Assembly: GCF_900129835.1 (NCBI RefSeq)
Contig: NZ_FQXA01000001.1
Location: forward strand, 124,001-188,000
DNA from: Stutzerimonas xanthomarina DSM 18231
GTDB taxonomy: Bacteria; Pseudomonadota; Gammaproteobacteria; Pseudomonadales; Pseudomonadaceae
Length of the DNA stretch: 64,000 bases
Reading direction: 5' to 3'
Translations under genes and position numbers: made by a program
The notes under the pieces: model-generated
Database searches by the model: none
The model's input: the letters and a program-made list of their open reading frames with translations, nothing else
What the model was told of the DNA's origin: nothing
Part shown: positions 45,951 to 54,076 of the stretch, in pieces
Layout of the letters: every line of letters begins with the position of its first letter
Position numbering within the stretch: position 1 is the first letter of the stretch

Positions 45951-46299
45951 ACGCCCTGCAGAATCGCCAGAACTCTGAAAGAGACACAGAAAATTGGGGA
46001 TTAATTACCGATAAAACAAGCGAAGAAACTTTTTGGATTATCGAACGCACTCGCTGAGCGCCTGCCTGAGCTGGACTCGTCAGCCGTAAAAAATCCTTGC
46101 GAGCCTGATACGGTTGCGTGCCACCTAACAGGCGGATCAGCACGCACATGCGCCTCGAGACGCGCCAATCAAGACCAACCGAAGTGAACTTCCCCCCCAA
46201 CGGCACGATCCCCATTTATGCACAGTCAGAGCGAGCCAGGCAGCAGGCGCATCCGCGCGACGCATCAGGCCTGGGTCTCCCAGCGATGAGGATGCCCCC

Positions 46300-46749
46300 G
46301 TGACCGTTATCACCCACAGCACGCACCACACGACACACAGTATCTCCCGTCATGTACCGAACCCGGTTCACGCGACGTTGCTCGCGGGCACCGTTCCGCT
46401 GTTTCTTGGCGGCCTGCTAAGTGATATCGCCTACTTCCAGACTTATGAAATCCAGTGGACCAATTTCGCGTCGTGGCTGATTGCTGGCGGCCTGGTTTTC
46501 TGCGGATTGGCGATCCTCTTCGCGCTGGTCAATCTGGTCAAAGCTACCCACAAGAAAGGGCGGCCACTGATCTATCTGATGCTCCTGGCCGCTACCTGGG
46601 TGCTGGGTTTTTTTAATGCGCTCGTGCACGCCAAAGACGCCTGGGCGAGCATGCCATCAGGCCTGATTCTTTCGGTGATCGTGACCCTCCTGGTCTGCGC
46701 GGCGACCTGGCTTGGCTTTACCAATCTGCGTTCGGGAGGTGAAGCATGA
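46300..46749 (+). CDS. DUF2231 membrane protein
   Basis: 149 residues starting at a GTG with GAGGA eight bases upstream. A His-rich N-terminus (HSTHHTTHSISRHVPNPVHATL) precedes four helices (about 30-47, 56-78, 88-107 and 119-139). The element HATLLAGTVPLFLGGLLSDIAY is the DUF2231 signature. DUF2231 proteins are suspected haem-binding or redox membrane proteins. The stop overlaps the next ATG as ATGA, so translation is coupled with a lipoprotein sugar dehydrogenase for which it could be an electron acceptor. Confidence 0.85.
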   Translation: MTVITHSTHHTTHSISRHVPNPVHATLLAGTVPLFLGGLLSDIAYFQTYEIQWTNFASWLIAGGLVFCGLAILFALVNLVKATHKKGRPLIYLMLLAATWVLGFFNALVHAKDAWASMPSGLILSVIVTLLVCAATWLGFTNLRSGGEA

Positions 46750-48038
46750 AATACGCAAGCCTGTTAAGCGCGCTGACCATGGCGCTGTTATTGAGCGCGT
46801 GCGGCGGTGCGGATGAGGACATCGCCTTGGTGAAAGGGGAAAACCCCAAGCTCGTCGATCCCGAGCGCGGATTATTGCCCAGCATGACGATTGCCGACCC
46901 TGTCGGCTGGGGCGATAAGAAGCCGACCGTCCCAGAGGGTTACACCGTCAGCGCGATCGCGACCGATCTGCAGGTCCCGCGGCAGACCCTGGTGCTGCCG
47001 AACGGGGACATCATCGTCGCCGAAGGCATGGGCGGCAACGCGCCCAAGCTCAGGCCGAAGGATGTGATCGCCGGCTATATCAAGTCCAAGGGCACCACTT
47101 CCGTCAAAAGCGGCGACCGTCTGACGTTGCTGCGCGATGCCGATGGTGATGGTGTGTATGAGTTGCAGAAAGTGTTCGCTGACAACCTCAACGCGCCGTA
47201 TGGCCTGGCCTTCCACGATGGCAATCTCTATGTCGCCAATCAGGATGCGCTGGTGCGCTTCGAGTATCAGGAGGGCCAGACCGAGGCCAGCGGTGAGCCG
47301 GTCAAGGTCACGGACCTCCCGCGCGAGATCAATCATCACTGGACCAAGGCGCTGACTGTCAGCCCCGATGGGCAGTACCTCTATGTCGGCATCGGCTCCA
47401 ACAGCAACATTACCGAGCGCGGAATGGAGGCTGAAGTCGACCGCGCTGTGATCTGGCAGGTCGACGCAGAGACGGGGGCTCACAAGCCCTACGCGACGGG
47501 TGTGCGTAACCCGACGGCGCTGACGATACGGCCCGGTACGGACCAGCTGTGGGCCGTGGTGAACGAACGTGACGAACTCGGCCCGAATCTGGTCCCTGAT
47601 TACCTGACTTCGATACGCGAAGACGGCTTCTACGGCTGGCCTTACAGCTACTGGGGCCAGCACGTCGATGATCGCGTTCGGCCACAGAAACCCGATCTGG
47701 TCGCCACCGCAATCAAGCCGGACTATGCGCTCGGCCCGCACGTCGCCGCGCTCGGTGTGGACTTCTCCTCATCGGTCATGGGTGAGAGGTTCGCCGAAGG
47801 TGTGTTCGTTGGGGAGCACGGCAGCTGGAACCGCGCGCAGCCGTCCGGCTATCAGGTGGTCTTCGTTCCGTTCAGGAATGGAAAACCCTCGGGCGAGCCC
47901 GTTGATTTCATGACGGACTTTCGCACAGCCGAAGGAACACATGGTCGGCCAGTGGGGGTAACGGTCGACCCAAGGGGCGCGCTGATCGTTGCTGACGACC
48001 TGGCCAACATTGTGTGGCGCGTGGCTCCAACGCAATAA
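46746..48038 (+). CDS. Sorbosone-dehydrogenase-like PQQ sugar dehydrogenase lipoprotein
   Basis: 430 residues with lipobox LLSAC (lipidated Cys near residue 19). Residue +2 after the Cys is Gly, so outer-membrane sorting is likely. The six-bladed propeller has family motifs YTVSAIATDLQVPRQTLVLPNGDIIVAE, NAPYGLAFHDGNLYVANQDALVRF, then GVRNPTALTIRPGTDQLWAVVNERDELG and GEHGSWNRAQPSGYQVVFVPF, quoted here in parts. Members oxidise sugars such as L-sorbosone with PQQ. Coupling to the DUF2231 gene suggests a shared redox job; the substrate is unknown. Confidence 0.85.
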   Translation: MKYASLLSALTMALLLSACGGADEDIALVKGENPKLVDPERGLLPSMTIADPVGWGDKKPTVPEGYTVSAIATDLQVPRQTLVLPNGDIIVAEGMGGNAPKLRPKDVIAGYIKSKGTTSVKSGDRLTLLRDADGDGVYELQKVFADNLNAPYGLAFHDGNLYVANQDALVRFEYQEGQTEASGEPVKVTDLPREINHHWTKALTVSPDGQYLYVGIGSNSNITERGMEAEVDRAVIWQVDAETGAHKPYATGVRNPTALTIRPGTDQLWAVVNERDELGPNLVPDYLTSIREDGFYGWPYSYWGQHVDDRVRPQKPDLVATAIKPDYALGPHVAALGVDFSSSVMGERFAEGVFVGEHGSWNRAQPSGYQVVFVPFRNGKPSGEPVDFMTDFRTAEGTHGRPVGVTVDPRGALIVADDLANIVWRVAPTQ

Positions 48039-48139
48039 CACGGATGCTCGGCCACGCTGGCTGTTGCGTCCGGAACAGCTCCAGCGTTAACCGCAAGGCT
48101 CCAGCGCAGTAGCGCCGGGGCCTGACTTTTGGAGAAAAG

Positions 48140-49270
48140 ATGGTTATGAAGCGACTTTCGTTACATATCGTCAGCGCCATAGCTATTGGGGCCGCATCGC
48201 TCGCGGGTGCAGCGCCCGCAGCCATTGAGCAGGACCAATGGCCGTTCAGCGCCACACCGCGAGCCAGCTTTTCCGAACCCTGGGCCATGACCTTTTTGCC
48301 GGACGGCACTGCGCTCGTTACCGAAAAACGCGGCGCACTCAAGCGCGTCGATGTGAAGACCGGCAAGGTCCAGGCAATCGATGGTGTACCGGAGGTGGCC
48401 TATGGCGGCCAGGGAGGGTTCGGCGATGTCGTCCTCCATCCGGATTTTGCCCAGAACAACATCATCTATCTCAGCTATGCCGAGCATGGCGACGGTGACA
48501 ACCGGGGCGCAGCGGTCGCCCGCGCTAAGCTCGAATTGGGCGCCGATGGCGGCTCACTTTCCGATACACAAGTAATCTGGCAACAAACGCCGAAGGTTTC
48601 TGGCAAAGGCCACTACGGACACCGTCTCGCATTCGGCCCGGACGGCAAGCTCTGGATCTCCTCTGGCGAGCGCCAGAAATTCAAGCCTGCGCAGGACATG
48701 GAAAGCACCATGGGCAAGATCCTGCGCCTGAACGCTGATGGCAGCGTGCCGGATGACAATCCCTTTGCCGACAAGGGAGGTGTAACCGCGCAGATCTGGT
48801 CGCTGGGGCACCGCAACCCGCTGGGGATCGCCTTCGACGACCAGGGTCGGCTGTGGGAACACGAGATGGGCCCGGAAGGCGGCGACGAATTCAACCTGAT
48901 CCAGAAAGCCGGCAACTACGGTTATCCCGAAGTCTCCAACGGCGACCACTACGGGGGCCGCCCGATTCCCGATCACGATACGCGCCCCGAATTCATAGCG
49001 CCCAAGATCTCCTGGACACCGGTGATCTCCCCTGCCGGCATGATCATCTATGACGGCGACCGGTTTGCCGACTGGAAAGGTGATGCGTTTATCGGTGGCC
49101 TGTCGGCCGAGGCCCTGGTGCGCGTGACCTTGAACGGCGAAGCGGCCAGCGAGGCCGCACGCTACGACATGGGCGCACGCATTCGCGAAGTCGAACAAGG
49201 TCCGGACGGCAGCATCTGGCTGCTGGAAGACGGGGATGGCGGCCGTTTGCTGGAGCTCAGTCCGAAATAG
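48140..49270 (+). CDS. Soluble PQQ-dependent aldose sugar dehydrogenase (YliI-type)
   Basis: 376 residues with a signal peptide (cleavage near residue 26). The six-bladed propeller of the GSDH family carries the motifs PWAMTFLPDGTALVTEKRG, GGQGGFGDVVLHPDF, GHYGHRLAFGPDGKLWISSGER (split here; it contains the catalytic His and the Arg that binds PQQ), SLGHRNPLGIAFD and EMGPEGGDEFNLI. It resembles E. coli Asd/YliI, which oxidises aldoses. It lies 101 bp after the sorbosone-type gene on the same strand and may belong to the same unit. Confidence 0.9.
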   Translation: MVMKRLSLHIVSAIAIGAASLAGAAPAAIEQDQWPFSATPRASFSEPWAMTFLPDGTALVTEKRGALKRVDVKTGKVQAIDGVPEVAYGGQGGFGDVVLHPDFAQNNIIYLSYAEHGDGDNRGAAVARAKLELGADGGSLSDTQVIWQQTPKVSGKGHYGHRLAFGPDGKLWISSGERQKFKPAQDMESTMGKILRLNADGSVPDDNPFADKGGVTAQIWSLGHRNPLGIAFDDQGRLWEHEMGPEGGDEFNLIQKAGNYGYPEVSNGDHYGGRPIPDHDTRPEFIAPKISWTPVISPAGMIIYDGDRFADWKGDAFIGGLSAEALVRVTLNGEAASEAARYDMGARIREVEQGPDGSIWLLEDGDGGRLLELSPK

Positions 49271-49369
49271 GCAATACAGGTTAGGAGGCGGAACCGGCGA
49301 GACAGGCTGAACACGCTGTTACGCCGCCTCTATCCATCAAAAGATTCAATCTTCGCCACCCGCGCAACC

Positions 49370-49387
49370 CCGTCACGCCCTCGTAAC
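49370..49387 (+). promoter_or_regulatory. Possible Pho-box-like direct repeat
   Basis: CCGTCAC (49370-49376) and TCGTAAC (49381-49387) are spaced 11 bp start to start, like the two half-sites of a PhoB box, but each differs from CTGTCAT/CTGTAAC at two positions. The only support beyond spacing is that the next gene belongs to a phytase-esterase family. Confidence 0.25.
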
Positions 49388-49443
49388 ACTCCCCGCCTAG
49401 CGTGTTTTGGCTGAATCCAAATCGCCAATCGCCCGAGGCTCGC

Positions 49444-51672
49444 ATGAAAACACCGACCCGTCTGACCCGCACCGCGCTTTCCACTGCGTTGACACTGGCC
49501 CTACTGCCGCTTGCCTCAGAGGCTGTCTCGTCGCGCAACGCGGAATACTTTGAGCGGATCGCGACGTTTCCGGTGTACCGCAACCTCGGCGCCGATGAAG
49601 ATGCCTCGAAACAGACCGTCGCTGAAATCACTGCCGTCAGCCGCGATGGCCGTACGCTGATTTACACCGATAGTCCCGGCGAGCGGATCGGTCTGGTCGA
49701 CATTCAAGACCCGAAATCGCCGAAGCCTGCAGGCTTCGTCAAGCTTGAAGGCGAGCCGACCTCGGTCGCCGTGCATCATCACTTTGCACTCGTGGCTGTC
49801 AATACCTCCCTCAGTGTCGCCCAGCCCGACGGCGTGCTCGCGGTGTTCGACATCCGTAACCCGGCACAGCCCAAGCGCGTCGCCACGCTGCCCATGGGCG
49901 GCCAGCCGGATTCCATCGCGATTAGCCCAAGGGGCCGTTACGCCGCAGTGGCGATCGAGAACGAGCGCGACGAAGACCTGAACGATGGCCTGCTTCCACA
50001 GCTTCCGGGCGGCTTCCTGCGCATCGTCGACCTCAAGGGCCAGCCATCGCGCTGGAGCACCCGAGACGTGAGTCTGACCGGCCTGACCGAGGTGGCGCCG
50101 AACGATCCCGAGCCTGAGTACGTCAGCATCAATGATCAGGATGTTGCCGCCGTGACCTTGCAGGAAAACAACCACATCGTGCTGGTCGACCTGCGCCGCG
50201 GCCGGGTCCTGCGCCATTTCAGCGCCGGCCAGGTTGATCTGAACGGCGTGGACGTGGAAGAGAATGACCGCATCGAGTCGGTGGGCGCCCTCAAAGGCAA
50301 ACGCCGCGAACCGGATTCCATCGCCTGGGTTGGCCCGCTGCTGGCCACCGCCAACGAAGGCGACTATGAAGATGCAAACGGGGAAGAAGGCGGCAGCCGC
50401 GGCTTCACCCTGTTCGACTACAACGGCCAGGTCTGGCATGACGCCGACGTGTCGATGGAGCACGCCTTCATCCGCGCCGGGCACTACCCAGAGAACCGCT
50501 CGGAGAACAAGGGTATCGAGCCGGAAGGGATCGCCTCGGGCAGCTTCCGCAAGCAGGACTTCCTGTTCGTCGGCAGCGAGCGCGGCAATGCGGTAGCCGT
50601 GTACGACATGGCGCGTCCGTGGGCACCCGTGATGCATCAGTTGTTACCGGCCGGCATGGGCCCCGAAGGCATCCTGCCGATCCCGGCGCGCAACTTACTG
50701 GTGGTCAGCAGTGAGGAAGACTCGGCCGAGGACGGCTATCGCTCGACCATTTCGATCTACCAGTTCGGCGCCAAGGCATCGTCCTATCCGGAGATCCGCT
50801 CGCCGGACAGCCAGCTAATTCCTTGGAGCGCGCTCAGCGGGATGGTCGCGGACCATACGCAGAATAACCGGCTCTACGCCGTCCCAGACAGCTACTACAA
50901 CGCCTCGCGGATCTTCAATGTCGATACGAGCAAGACGCCGGCCGTCATTGATGGGCAGATCGAGCTGCGCAATGCCGGCAAGACCGTCGATTATGACCTC
51001 GAGGGCATCGCCCAGGCCGGCAATGGCGACTTCTGGCTGGCCTCGGAAGGCAACGGCAAAGCCAAGCCGAACCTGCTGATCCACACGAATGCCAACGGCG
51101 AGGTGCTGAATGAATATGCGCTACCGGCAGACGTAGCGGCCCAGCAGACCAGCAACGGTTTCGAGGGCATTGCGGTGGCTGGTGAAGGCACCGCCAGCCG
51201 CGTGTATGTGGCCTTTCAACGCGAGTGGAAGAACGACACGGCCGGCAAGGCCCGCATCGGCGTGTTCAATCCGACCAACGGCGAATGGGGCTTCGTCCAT
51301 TACCCGCTCGACCCGCCTGTCGGAGGCGGCTGGGTCGGCTTGTCCGAGCTGACGGCCATCGACAACGGCCAGTTCCTGGTCATTGAACGCGACAACCAGC
51401 AAGGCCCTGCCGCCAAGGTCAAACGCTTGTACCGCATCGATCTGAACGGCGTGCAGCCCGTAGCCGAAGGCCAACGTTTCCCATTGGTGAGCAAGCGGCT
51501 GGAGCGCGATCTGCTGCCCGACCTGCAGAGCACCGGAGGCTGGGTGCTGGACAAGGTCGAAGGCGCTGCGGTCGATAATCAGGGCCGTCTGTTCGTCGTC
51601 ACTGATAACGATGGCGTGGAGGATGCCAGCGGCGAGACGCGCTTCATGCGGCTTGGTGCGGTTGCGCCGTAG
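49444..51672 (+). CDS. Secreted protein of the phytase-esterase-like family
   Basis: 742 residues with a signal peptide (cleavage near LASEA). The N-terminal half is a beta-propeller with repeated strands such as PTSVAVHHHFALVAVNTS and QPDSIAISPRGRYAAVAIENE. The C-terminal half has the esterase-like-activity-of-phytase pattern, GIAQAGNGDFWLASEG, FEGIAVAGEGTASRVYVAFQ and DNGQFLVIERDN. Such proteins are annotated as phytase or alkaline-phosphatase-like, but catalysis is poorly proven. GAGG lies five bases before the ATG; an in-frame start 42 bp earlier is not preferred. It is monocistronic. Confidence 0.85.
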   Translation: MKTPTRLTRTALSTALTLALLPLASEAVSSRNAEYFERIATFPVYRNLGADEDASKQTVAEITAVSRDGRTLIYTDSPGERIGLVDIQDPKSPKPAGFVKLEGEPTSVAVHHHFALVAVNTSLSVAQPDGVLAVFDIRNPAQPKRVATLPMGGQPDSIAISPRGRYAAVAIENERDEDLNDGLLPQLPGGFLRIVDLKGQPSRWSTRDVSLTGLTEVAPNDPEPEYVSINDQDVAAVTLQENNHIVLVDLRRGRVLRHFSAGQVDLNGVDVEENDRIESVGALKGKRREPDSIAWVGPLLATANEGDYEDANGEEGGSRGFTLFDYNGQVWHDADVSMEHAFIRAGHYPENRSENKGIEPEGIASGSFRKQDFLFVGSERGNAVAVYDMARPWAPVMHQLLPAGMGPEGILPIPARNLLVVSSEEDSAEDGYRSTISIYQFGAKASSYPEIRSPDSQLIPWSALSGMVADHTQNNRLYAVPDSYYNASRIFNVDTSKTPAVIDGQIELRNAGKTVDYDLEGIAQAGNGDFWLASEGNGKAKPNLLIHTNANGEVLNEYALPADVAAQQTSNGFEGIAVAGEGTASRVYVAFQREWKNDTAGKARIGVFNPTNGEWGFVHYPLDPPVGGGWVGLSELTAIDNGQFLVIERDNQQGPAAKVKRLYRIDLNGVQPVAEGQRFPLVSKRLERDLLPDLQSTGGWVLDKVEGAAVDNQGRLFVVTDNDGVEDASGETRFMRLGAVAP

Positions 51673-51687
51673 CAAGCAAAGCGACCG

Positions 51688-51719
51688 GACACGGGCGCTG
51701 CGGTTGCGGCGCCCGTGTC
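51688..51719 (+). terminator. Terminator-like hairpin after the phytase-esterase gene
   Basis: GACACGGGCGC (51688-51698) pairs with GCGCCCGTGTC (51709-51719): 11 bp with a 10-base loop. There is no U-tract after it. Confidence 0.5.
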
Positions 51720-51891
51720 TGGACAGCTTCTTGATCTATCGTCAGCAAGCGCGCTGCTGCGACGGCGTGACGAGGCAGAGCGCAACGCTGAGTGCCTCGA
51801 CCGGGCAGAGGCAGCTGCTGGCGAGGCTTGTCAGGCTGATGCAACCAAGCAAGCAATGAATTTGCCGCCACAGACCGCTCGGGCCTGTGGT

Positions 51892-52350
51892 TCAAGCCGG
51901 CTGGTAGCTGCCCGGCACCGGTGCGAAGGACACACCAAAACGGTTCCAGGCGTTGATGGTCGCTATCGCCAGCGTGAGGTTGGTCAACTGCGCCTCGGAA
52001 AACTGCTGGCGCACCTCGTCGAACAGGGCTTGCTCAACCCCGTTTGGCAGCAGCGTATTGGCCTCGGCCCAGGCCAACGCGGCGCGCTCACGGTCAGTGA
52101 AAAACGGCGTCTCCCGCCAGGCGCTCAAGGCATAGATGCGCTGCTCGGTTTCGCCGCTGGCGCGGGCATCCTTGGTGTGCATGTCGATGCAGAATGCACA
52201 GCGGTTGATCTGCGAGACGCGAATCTTCACAAGCTCCATCAATGGCTTGTCGATACCGTCTTCACTGCGGCTCTGGCGCGCCAGGTAAGTTTCAAGGCCC
52301 AACATGGCCTTGATGGCATCTGGAGCAGCGGCTTGGTAGTTCATGCGCAT
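51892..52350 (-). CDS. Carboxymuconolactone decarboxylase/AhpD-like protein
   Basis: 152 residues. The AhpD-type redox motif CAFCIDMH (CxxC with a following His) lies in the helix after MELVKIRVSQINR. Proteins of this group act as alkylhydroperoxidase-like reductases. The start at 52350 follows GGAGA at six bases, giving MRMNYQAAAP; a longer frame upstream has no ribosome site. It is divergent from an AraC-family regulator 73 bp away, which may control it. Confidence 0.9.
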   Translation of the reverse strand: MRMNYQAAAPDAIKAMLGLETYLARQSRSEDGIDKPLMELVKIRVSQINRCAFCIDMHTKDARASGETEQRIYALSAWRETPFFTDRERAALAWAEANTLLPNGVEQALFDEVRQQFSEAQLTNLTLAIATINAWNRFGVSFAPVPGSYQPA

Positions 52351-52423
52351 GGGGTGTCTCCTCGGTTTGGATGGGTCTAGCCTACATAGCCGCTGAGACG
52401 CACTATTGTAGAAATTCGACATC

Positions 52424-53248
52424 TTGAGCACGGCCACCATGCCCTCACTGCACGAGCGCGAGCCCCGTATTTCAGGCTTCGCCGCCCGGCCACCCAGCCC
52501 GGCGCTAGCCGCTTACGTGCAGCGTTTCTGGTGGCTTGACGGTGATTCTGCCGCCGCACCTGACGCCCAGCTGCTGCATCCGGATGGCGGCTGTGGCCTG
52601 ATCTTCAATTTTGCCGAGCCCTTGCAACTCGATGGCGCCGCTCACAGCGCTGCGGCATTGATCGCTGGGCCGCAATTGACCAGCAGCCGCTTGCAACTCG
52701 CCGCTCGGGTAAAGCTGATGGGGGTGCGTTTTCGTCCCGGTATGGGTTCAGCCTTTTTCGGTGTGGGGTTGGATGAGCTATCAGGCGTCCATCTCGACGA
52801 TGGGCCTGGCCTAGGGCTGGCGGGCTTGAGTGACGCACTGACAGAGTTGGATCGGGATGCGCAGCAGAGGCTGGTAGAGCGCGAGTTGCTGGCACGGCTG
52901 AACGATGCGCAGACGAGGCGATCTCCTGCGCTGCAGTTGCTGAGCCAGATCGCGGCCCACCAGGGGCGCGCGCGGCTGTCCGATCTGATGCAGGCAGTCC
53001 CGCTAGGCCAGCGGCAGTTGGAGCGACTCTTTCGTCATCAGGTCGGGCTGACGCCCAAGCAGTTCAGTCGAATTCAGCGCGTGGCGCTGGTACGCGGTGA
53101 GCTACGGATCGGTGGGTCGCTACTGGACACGGCACTGAGCTGCGGTTACGCCGATCAGGCTCATTTCATCCACGACTTCAAATCGGTGGTCGGAATGACG
53201 CCGGGCCAGTACCGACTTCGTGCAATAGAGACTACAAAACCCGGATGA
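52424..53248 (+). CDS. AraC-family transcriptional regulator
   Basis: About 274 residues. The N-terminal half (about 20-150) is a DUF6597-like sensor region with AYVQRFWWLDGD and HPDGGCGLIFNFAEP. The C-terminal AraC HTH pair lies at about 175-265, with LSDLMQAVPLGQRQLERLFRHQVGLTPKQFSRI and the second helix-turn-helix ALSCGYADQAHFIHDFKSVVGMTPGQYR, cut here into parts. The start is uncertain: TTG 52424 or ATG 52439, neither with a clear ribosome site. It probably regulates the divergent AhpD-like gene; the ligand is unknown. Confidence 0.85.
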   Translation: MSTATMPSLHEREPRISGFAARPPSPALAAYVQRFWWLDGDSAAAPDAQLLHPDGGCGLIFNFAEPLQLDGAAHSAAALIAGPQLTSSRLQLAARVKLMGVRFRPGMGSAFFGVGLDELSGVHLDDGPGLGLAGLSDALTELDRDAQQRLVERELLARLNDAQTRRSPALQLLSQIAAHQGRARLSDLMQAVPLGQRQLERLFRHQVGLTPKQFSRIQRVALVRGELRIGGSLLDTALSCGYADQAHFIHDFKSVVGMTPGQYRLRAIETTKPG

Positions 53249-53662
53249 TGCGCCACCGAACCACCTCGGCTCGGTGATTCTGGTCGTGAACGCCATCCCA
53301 TTGGCGATACATGGCGAAAGGCTAGGTCGATATACCAATAGCCAGATAACCCACCGGCATATGGTCGGCACGTTCTTGCCCGCACACATTGCCGAGCCGC
53401 TGGAGTACAAGCTGCGCAGCCGGCTAATCGCCTGCCTCGGGGTGGGCTATTGATCCAGCGCCACGGCCGATCTGCTCGGCGCTAGCCACTGGACGCCTGT
53501 TAACCCCAACCCCGACGTCCAAGCCTTACCTCCGCCTCATGGATTTCTGGCGAGCGCAACTCCATCTATTCGGGCGTTGTTTAGTTGCACTCGCTGATCG
53601 CAGCGGTGTCATGTTATTGTTATGTTATAACTATTATTTAACCACTTACCGTACCCTCCACC
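53249..53662. other. Intergenic region before dksA2
   Basis: 414 bp without a supportable gene. Its last 50 bp are AT-rich and hold the Zur-like site. A short coding-like fragment near 53360-53450 could not be assigned to a family. Confidence 0.5.
53618..53637. promoter_or_regulatory. Zur-box-like site
   Basis: TTGTTATGTTATAACTATTA with the palindromic core GTTATAAC at 53624-53631. It resembles gammaproteobacterial Zur boxes (GTTAT-GTTATAAC type), though the right arm deviates. The downstream dksA2 and COG0523 genes are Zur targets in P. aeruginosa, which strengthens the call. Confidence 0.7.
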
Positions 53663-54067
53663 ATGACCCAAGCCGAACTCCTAGCCCAACCCGCCGATGC
53701 CTACATGAACGAAGCCCAGCAAGCATTCTTCCGGGACCTGCTGCTGCGTCAGCGCACCGAACTGCAGGTCCGTATCGCTGACGAGTTCCAACAATTGCGC
53801 GAACAAGAGCCCAGCAGCGATTCATCCGATGTCGGCACGGCTGAAGAACAACGCCAATGGCAGCTGAGGCTGCTGGAACGGGAAAAGAAACTGCTCGACA
53901 AGATCGACGACTCGCTGGACAGCCTCGCCCAAGGTGATTACGGCTGGTGCGCCGAAACCGGCGAGCCCATCGGGCTGAAACGGCTTTTGCTACGCCCCAC
54001 CACGACTCTGTGCATCGAAGCCAAAGAGCGTCAGGAACAACGCGAAAAACACCAACGAACCGCCTGA
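53663..54067 (+). CDS. dksA2: Zinc-independent DksA paralogue
   Basis: 134 residues. An N-terminal coiled coil (about 18-90) contains a DxxDxGTAEE-type tip (SSDVGTAEEQRQ), the part that enters the RNA polymerase secondary channel. The zinc-finger region keeps only two of four Cys: CAET (Cys96, Thr99) and CIEA (Cys117, Ala120). This C-x2-T/C-x2-A pattern is that of P. aeruginosa DksA2, which needs no zinc and replaces DksA with ppGpp when zinc is scarce. A Zur-like site lies 26 bp upstream, and a COG0523 GTPase gene follows 9 bp later. Confidence 0.93.
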   Translation: MTQAELLAQPADAYMNEAQQAFFRDLLLRQRTELQVRIADEFQQLREQEPSSDSSDVGTAEEQRQWQLRLLEREKKLLDKIDDSLDSLAQGDYGWCAETGEPIGLKRLLLRPTTTLCIEAKERQEQREKHQRTA

Positions 54068-54076
54068 GAGAACGCC

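Larger units (their letters stand above)
45275..46299. other. AT-rich regulatory region upstream of the exopolysaccharide cluster
   Basis: 1,025 bp between divergent genes, clearly richer in A+T than the rest, chiefly at 45350-46040. It contains a 16-bp perfect palindrome (45728-45743) and nested inverted repeats (45909-45950). Open frames here are short and without ribosome sites or recognisable motifs, so none is called. Its size and composition suggest a complex promoter, perhaps with silencing by MvaT/H-NS-like proteins. Confidence 0.6.

Noticed and set aside
45925-46215. A 96-codon minus-strand frame in the leader of the exopolysaccharide cluster
   Set aside because: It crosses the shift from AT-rich to GC-rich sequence, lacks a ribosome site and matches no family I know.
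45275-46299. JUMPStart/ops element (GGCGGTAG core) for RfaH control of the exopolysaccharide genes
   Set aside because: Looked for on both strands by eye and not found.
53340-53455. Coding-like fragment MVGTFLPAHIAEPLEYKLRS on the plus strand
   Set aside because: Only about 30 codons, with stops just upstream; it could be a gene remnant but no family was recognised.
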